This document shows positions 32,412-36,848 of a stretch of DNA of 36,848 nt, in pieces (within the stretch, counting starts at the first letter, position 1; the number at the start of each line of letters is the position of its first letter). The position numbers and the translations under genes are program-made. Origin of the DNA: Curtobacterium flaccumfaciens UCD-AKU (lineage in GTDB: Bacteria > Actinomycetota > Actinomycetes > Actinomycetales > Microbacteriaceae); NCBI RefSeq assembly GCF_000349565.1, contig NZ_KB714631.1, positions 348,281 through 385,128 on the forward strand, in the 5' to 3' direction. The notes below the pieces were generated by a model that worked only from the letters and a program-made list of their open reading frames with translations, was not told where the DNA came from and did not search any database.

Positions 32412-33713
32412 ATGCGCACTGCCATCCGCGCACTGGCCATCACCGCGGCCGCCGCACTCACCGTGACCGGCCTCGCAGCCTGCTCCTCCGGATCGTCCGG
32501 CGGCGCCGGCGACTCCAAGACGCTCACCTACTGGGCGTCCAACCAGGGCACGTCCCTGCAGAACGACAAGGAGGTGCTGACCCCCGTCCTCGAGAAGTTC
32601 ACCAAGGAGACCGGGATCAAGGTCGACCTCCAGGTCATCGGCTGGAACGACCTGCAGAACAAGATCCAGACCGCCGTCACCTCGGGCCAGGGCCCGGACG
32701 TCGTCAACATCGGCAACACCTGGGCGACCTCGCTCCAGGCCACCGGCGCCTTCCAGGAGTTCGGTGACGCCGAGATGAAGGCGATCGGCGGCGCGGACAA
32801 GTTCGGCAAGGTCGCCCTGTCCACCGGTGGCGCGCCCGACAAGACGGTCACGAGCGTCCCGCTCTACGGCCTCGCCTACGGCCTGTACTACAACAAGAAG
32901 ATGCTGTCCGACGCCGGCATCACCCCGCCCACCACGTGGGAGGAGATGGTCTCGGACGCCGAGAAGCTGACCAAGGGTGACACCTACGGCTTCAGCCTCG
33001 CAGGCGGTTCGTACACCGAGAACTCGCACTTCGCGTTCATCAACTCGGCGCAGAACGGTGGCGAGTGGTTCGACAAGGACGGCAAGCCGACCTTCACCTC
33101 GAAGGCCAACGTCGACGGCATCAAGCGGTACCTCGACCTCATGCAGGACTCGAAGGTCGCCAACCCGTCGAACGCGCAGTACGACAACGCGACGCAGTCC
33201 ACCACGGACTTCGCGAAGAAGAAGGCCGCGTTCATCCTCAACCAGAACAACGCGAACGCGACCATCGAGTCGCTCGGCATGAAGTCGTCCGAGTACGGCG
33301 TCGTGGCCCTGCCCGCCCCGAGCGGTGGCGAGCAGATCGCCTCGTTCCCCGCTGGCATCAACCTGTCGGTCTTCAAGAACACGAAGAACAAGGACGGCGC
33401 GCTCGAGTTCGTCAAGTACATGACGAGCATGGACACGCAGACGACGCTGGACAAGCCGTACTCGGCCCTGCCGGTGCTCGCCAAGGCTGCTGACTCCGTC
33501 ACGGACGAGCAGACGAAGACGTTCCTCGACATCTACAACAACAAGGCGAAGCCGCTCCCGCTGGTGCCCGCCGAGGACCAGTTCGAGTCCACGGTCGGCA
33601 AGGCGATGAACGACATGTTCGCCAAGATCGCGACCGGTTCCAAGGTCTCCGAGGCCGACATCAAGTCGGCTCTGCAGACCGCTCAGGACCAGGTGTCCCA
33701 GGCCGCCGGTTGA
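32412..33713 (+). CDS. Sugar ABC transporter solute-binding lipoprotein
   Basis: Extracellular family 1 binding protein delivering a sugar to the two permeases downstream. The 433-residue protein has a lipoprotein signal with lipobox LAAC (Cys24) followed by a Ser/Gly linker. Mature segments include LTYWASNQGTS, TPVLEKFTKETGIKVDLQVI, GQGPDVVNIGNTWATS and YGLYYNKKMLSDAGITPPTT, all typical of the MalE-like family. ATG start with AGAGAG about 5 bases upstream. A strong hairpin follows its stop codon. Likely much more abundant than the permeases. Confidence 0.95.
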   Translation: MRTAIRALAITAAAALTVTGLAACSSGSSGGAGDSKTLTYWASNQGTSLQNDKEVLTPVLEKFTKETGIKVDLQVIGWNDLQNKIQTAVTSGQGPDVVNIGNTWATSLQATGAFQEFGDAEMKAIGGADKFGKVALSTGGAPDKTVTSVPLYGLAYGLYYNKKMLSDAGITPPTTWEEMVSDAEKLTKGDTYGFSLAGGSYTENSHFAFINSAQNGGEWFDKDGKPTFTSKANVDGIKRYLDLMQDSKVANPSNAQYDNATQSTTDFAKKKAAFILNQNNANATIESLGMKSSEYGVVALPAPSGGEQIASFPAGINLSVFKNTKNKDGALEFVKYMTSMDTQTTLDKPYSALPVLAKAADSVTDEQTKTFLDIYNNKAKPLPLVPAEDQFESTVGKAMNDMFAKIATGSKVSEADIKSALQTAQDQVSQAAG

Positions 33714-33719
33714 TCCACC

Positions 33720-33763
33720 CTGGAGGCCCGGGTCGCGTCCGCAGGACGCGCCCGGGCCTCCAG
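33720..33763 (+). terminator. Intercistronic hairpin after the binding-protein gene
   Basis: A 13-bp outer stem (33720-33732 with 33751-33763) and a 7-bp inner stem (33734-33740 with 33744-33750), one bulged T, 3-base loop GCA. No T-tract, so partial termination or 3'-end protection of the binding-protein mRNA is likelier than full stop. The remaining gap to 33891 is C-rich and has no recognised gene. Confidence 0.75.
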
Positions 33764-33891
33764 CCCCTGACGTTCCAGAGCCGACCACCCGTCGGCCGTG
33801 AGGCACACGCCCCACGCACCCCGCGCCTCCCGGCTGCCACGGCACGCGCGGACCGCACCTGCACGCCCCTCCTGCCGAAAGGCCCCACCAG

Positions 33892-34887
33892 ATGTCCACG
33901 ACGGTCCTGCCCGACTCGGAGCGCATCGACCTGACGCACACGAAGGCCCCGACGATGTCGGGCCGTCCGCCAGGTCGCAAGCGCAAGACCCACTGGCTGC
34001 CCTACGCGCTCGTCGCGCCGGCCATCCTGTTCGAGCTGCTCATCCACATCGTCCCGATGCTCACCGGCATCTGGATCTCGTTCATCCAGCTCACCAAGTA
34101 CTTCATCGCGAACTGGGGCGCCGCGCCCTTCGCCGGGTTCCGGAACTACCAGGTCGTGGTCGACTTCGACCAGGCGATCGGCCGCGGGGTCCTCAACTCG
34201 TTCCTCATCACGTGTGCCTTCACGGTCCTCGTGGTCGGGCTCTCCTGGACGTTCGGCATGGCCGCAGCCGTCGCGCTGCAGAAGCCGTTCGCCGGACGCG
34301 GGCTCTTCCGCACCCTGTTCCTCGTGCCGTACGCGCTGCCGATGTACGCCGGCGTCATCACCTGGAAGTTCATGTTCCAGCGGGACTCGGGGGCACTGAA
34401 CCACCTGCTGGTCGACCAGCTCGGACTGTTCGGTGGCAACGCCCCGTTCTGGCTCATCGGCAACAACGCCTTCGTCGCGGTCGTCGTCGTGGCCATCTGG
34501 AAGACCTGGCCGTTCGCGTTCCTGATGCTGATGGCCGGCCTGCAGTCCGTGCCGAACGACGTGTACGAGGCCGCCTCGGTCGACGGCGCGAAGCCGTTCC
34601 GCCAATGGCGCTCGATCACGCTGCCGATGGTCCGTCCGGTCAACGTGACGCTCGTGCTCGTGATGTTCCTGTGGACGTTCAACGACTTCAACACCCCGTT
34701 CGTGCTGTTCGGCTCGACCGCGCAGCCACCGGCCGCGGACCTGCTGAGCTTCCACATCTACAACGCGTCGTTCATCACCTGGAACTTCGGTTCCGGCGCC
34801 GCGATGAGCGTCCTGCTCCTGCTCTTCCTGCTCGTCGTCACCGGCATCTACCTCGCCGTGACCAACCGGAGGTCCGTCCGTGCGTGA
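33892..34887 (+). CDS. Sugar ABC transporter permease (MalF type)
   Basis: One of two membrane subunits of the importer. The 331-residue protein has about 35 polar residues, then six membrane helices starting at LPYALVAPAILFELLIHIV. The ATPase-docking EAA loop is present: YEAASVDGAKPFRQWRSITL. ATG start with GAAAGG 9 bases upstream. Overlaps the second permease by 8 bases. No ATPase gene is in the operon; the importer probably uses a shared MsmK-type ATPase encoded elsewhere. Confidence 0.95.
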   Translation: MSTTVLPDSERIDLTHTKAPTMSGRPPGRKRKTHWLPYALVAPAILFELLIHIVPMLTGIWISFIQLTKYFIANWGAAPFAGFRNYQVVVDFDQAIGRGVLNSFLITCAFTVLVVGLSWTFGMAAAVALQKPFAGRGLFRTLFLVPYALPMYAGVITWKFMFQRDSGALNHLLVDQLGLFGGNAPFWLIGNNAFVAVVVVAIWKTWPFAFLMLMAGLQSVPNDVYEAASVDGAKPFRQWRSITLPMVRPVNVTLVLVMFLWTFNDFNTPFVLFGSTAQPPAADLLSFHIYNASFITWNFGSGAAMSVLLLLFLLVVTGIYLAVTNRRSVRA

Positions 34888-35719
34888 GACAACTGGCGCC
34901 AAGTCCTTCAAGATCATCACACTGGTCGTCCTGACGCTGTTCACGGTCGTGCCGCTCTACGTGATGATCACCACGGCCATCAAGCCCCTCGGCGACGTGC
35001 AGGACAACTTCACGTGGATCCCGTCGCGGATCACCTTCCAGCCGTTCATCGACATGTGGTCGACGGTGCCGCTCGGCCGGTACTTCATCAACTCGCTCGT
35101 CGTGTGCACGGTGGCGACGGTGTTCTCGCTGATCATCGCGACGTTCGCCGCCTACGGTGTCTCGCGCTGGAACTTCAAGGGCAAGAGCACCTTCACCACC
35201 GCGGTGCTCTCCACCCAGATGTTCCCCGGCGTGCTGTTCCTGCTGCCGCTGTTCCTGATCTTCACGAACCTCGGCAACACCCTGGGGATCCAGCTCGTCG
35301 GGTCGTGGCTCGGGCTGATCATCACGTACCTGACGTTCACGCTCCCGTTCTCGATCTGGATGCTCGCCGGGTACTTCGAGACCATCCCGCGCGAGCTCGA
35401 CGAGGCCGCGATGGTCGACGGTTCGGGTCCGATGGGTGCCCTGTTCCGGGTCATCCTGCCGTCGGCCCGTCCGGGTCTGGTGGCGGTCGGGATCTACTCG
35501 TTCATGACGGCCTGGGGTGAGGTCCTCTTCGCCTCGGTCATGACGAACGGGCTCGGTTCGACCCTGGCGGTCGGTCTGCAGCAGTACTCGACGCAGACGA
35601 ACGTGTACTGGAACCAGGTCATGGCGGCGTCGCTCGTCGTGTCGATCCCGGTCGTGGCCGCGTTCCTCGTGGTCCAGCGCCAGTTCGTGGCCGGCCTGAC
35701 CGCGGGCGCCGTGAAGTAG
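34880..35719 (+). CDS. Sugar ABC transporter permease (MalG type)
   Basis: Second membrane subunit. The 279-residue protein has six helices and the EAA loop DEAAMVDGSGPMGALFRVIL, preceded by GYFETIPREL. C-terminal QRQFVAGLTAGAVK is the usual end of MalG-like permeases. GTG start inside the previous gene, implying translational coupling. Followed by a perfect 17-bp inverted repeat. Confidence 0.95.
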   Translation: MRETTGAKSFKIITLVVLTLFTVVPLYVMITTAIKPLGDVQDNFTWIPSRITFQPFIDMWSTVPLGRYFINSLVVCTVATVFSLIIATFAAYGVSRWNFKGKSTFTTAVLSTQMFPGVLFLLPLFLIFTNLGNTLGIQLVGSWLGLIITYLTFTLPFSIWMLAGYFETIPRELDEAAMVDGSGPMGALFRVILPSARPGLVAVGIYSFMTAWGEVLFASVMTNGLGSTLAVGLQQYSTQTNVYWNQVMAASLVVSIPVVAAFLVVQRQFVAGLTAGAVK

Positions 35720-35739
35720 GCGGAGCCCCTTTCCGCAAG

Positions 35740-35799
35740 ACACCGGTGTTCACGCTCGACACCCCCGCATCACGCGGTGCGCAGCGTGAACACCGGTGT
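35740..35799. repeat. 17-bp perfect inverted repeat containing ACACCGGTGT twice
   Basis: Arms 35740-35756 and 35783-35799 are exact reverse complements around 26 bases. Each arm contains the self-palindrome ACACCGGTGT; the right copy extends to the 12-bp palindrome AACACCGGTGTT (35789-35800). It could be a terminator stem after the permeases, or two operator half-systems controlling the following gene. Confidence 0.85.
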
Positions 35800-35850
35800 T
35801 CTGCCGTTCCCCACCGACCCCGACCACCCGACGACCGACAGGATGGAAGC

Positions 35851-36795
35851 ATGAGCGACGAAACCCGGGGGCGGCAGCTGCTGCCCGGACAGACCAGCCG
35901 CGTGCACGTGTACGACGTCGGGTCACGGACCGCGCGGCTCGTGTTCGAGTCGGCAACGGTGCTCGTCGAGGCGCCGAACGTCCTGGACGCCGACACCCTG
36001 GTGCTGAACGGTGACGGCGACCTCTGGCTGCTGCGGTTGCCGTCGGCCGACAGCGGCACCGTGCTCGACGAGACCGCGCTCGTGCCGGTGCCGATGGACG
36101 GCGTCGACGAGATCAACAACGACCACGTGCTCGAGCCGTCCGGCACCTCGATCGTGGTGAGCGCCCGCGACGGCGAGCTGTACCGGGTCCCGTTGCCGGA
36201 CGGCGGCCCCGCGACCCGGATCACCGACGTCGCCGCGGCCCTGCCGACCAAGCGGAAGTTCTACCTGCACGGCATCGCCCCGGGCGGCAGCGCGCTCGCC
36301 GCGATCGTGGGTGAGCTGTCCGAGGACGGCGTCTGGACGACCGACGTCGCGATGGTCGACCCCGCGACCGGTGAGCCGACGTTCGTCACGCGGGACGAGC
36401 ACGCCGACGACGGCTGCACGATCACCGCCGACGGCACGCTGCTCTGGAACACCGAGCGCTTCACACCGGGGACCGCGCAGCTCGCGTCACTCCGGCCCGG
36501 CGCCGACGACCCCGTGCGGATCACGAACGACGAGCGGGTGAACTGGTTCCCGCACCTGTCGCCCGACGGCGCACACCTGCTGTCCCTGTCGTACGAGCCC
36601 GGCGTGCAGGGCCACCCGGCCGACCACCGCGTCGAGCTCCGGCTGCTGCCCGGCTCGCTCGTCCGCGGCGCCCGGATCGCCGTGCAGCCGGAGACCCTGG
36701 TAGCGCTCGACGGCGGGCAGGGGACGGTCAACGTGCCGCCGTGGGCGCCGGACTCGACGTGGTTCGCGTACTGCGACTACCCGGTGGCGCGGTAG
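35851..36795 (+). CDS. TolB-like beta-propeller protein
   Basis: A 314-residue protein without signal peptide or membrane helix, so cytoplasmic. It has repeated propeller blades with motifs of a TolB-like subfamily: INNDH (88-92), FYLHGIAPGG (137-146), EHADDGCTITADG (183-195), NWFPHLSPDG (231-240), GHPADH (254-259) and GGQGTVNVPPWAPDS (288-302). Conserved His at 92, 140, 184, 235 and 255 recall metal-binding oligogalacturonate lyase-type propellers. True TolB is periplasmic, so the Tol role does not apply. ATG with AGGA 7-8 bases upstream. It follows the sugar operon after 131 bases. No gene is seen in the last 53 bases. Confidence 0.85.
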   Translation: MSDETRGRQLLPGQTSRVHVYDVGSRTARLVFESATVLVEAPNVLDADTLVLNGDGDLWLLRLPSADSGTVLDETALVPVPMDGVDEINNDHVLEPSGTSIVVSARDGELYRVPLPDGGPATRITDVAAALPTKRKFYLHGIAPGGSALAAIVGELSEDGVWTTDVAMVDPATGEPTFVTRDEHADDGCTITADGTLLWNTERFTPGTAQLASLRPGADDPVRITNDERVNWFPHLSPDGAHLLSLSYEPGVQGHPADHRVELRLLPGSLVRGARIAVQPETLVALDGGQGTVNVPPWAPDSTWFAYCDYPVAR

Positions 36796-36848
36796 CGGGA
36801 GCGCCGGGGGGATCGGCGGCGTCCTCACGCGCTGAGCGACAGTCCACG

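Overview
The window is high-GC (roughly 70%) actinobacterial chromosome. Gene content points to the Microbacteriaceae, perhaps a Curtobacterium-like organism: a full menaquinone gene set, a tRNA-Trp/secE/nusG/rplK/rplA block preceded by two MaoC-type dehydratases and murB, NusG with a long acidic N-terminus, frequent GTG starts, and many genes whose -10 box (TANNNT) lies 6-8 bases before the start codon, as expected for leaderless mRNAs. Genus is an inference from gene content only. Nothing in the window looks like a prophage, plasmid or genomic island; almost all of it is core chromosome, and the accessory-looking parts are the intergenic repeats and the sugar operon at the right end.

Left part (1-13.5 kb): menaquinone and isoprenoid quinone synthesis. 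menC(-), a small membrane protein, menB, menE, menA, two small membrane proteins (DUF4229-like and PLDc_N-like), menD, menF(-), menG, a long-chain polyprenyl diphosphate synthase, an FprA-type ferredoxin/NADP reductase and a DUF418-type membrane protein. Together MenF, MenD, MenC, MenE, MenB convert chorismate to DHNA-CoA, MenA attaches the polyprenyl tail supplied by the synthase, and MenG methylates the product. menH, a DHNA-CoA thioesterase and the chain reductase menJ are not here.

Middle (13.5-24.6 kb): a convergent intergenic region filled with a duplicated 110-bp cassette and iterated CGCACNGTGCG palindromes, then cardiolipin synthase and YajQ (-), tRNA-Tyr, an inositol monophosphatase family enzyme, a membrane-anchored M23 peptidase, tRNA-Thr, tRNA-Met, an ABC exporter (-), a hypothetical gene (-), a HadA/HadB-like dehydratase pair followed by murB, and a class I aminotransferase (-).

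Right (24.6-36.8 kb): tRNA-Trp, secE, nusG, rplK, rplA (translocation, transcription elongation, 50S stalk base), a Pr6Pr membrane protein, a stand-alone YqaJ-type nuclease (-), then a divergent ROK repressor (-) and a sugar operon: TIM-barrel epimerase/isomerase, Gfo/Idh oxidoreductase, solute-binding lipoprotein, two permeases, and a cytoplasmic TolB-like beta-propeller. The operon has no ATPase gene and resembles a reduced E. coli ycj cluster, suggesting uptake and C3-oxidation of a glycoside. This operon, the menD start that overlaps its upstream gene by 164 bases, and the palindrome cassettes are the items most worth a second look.
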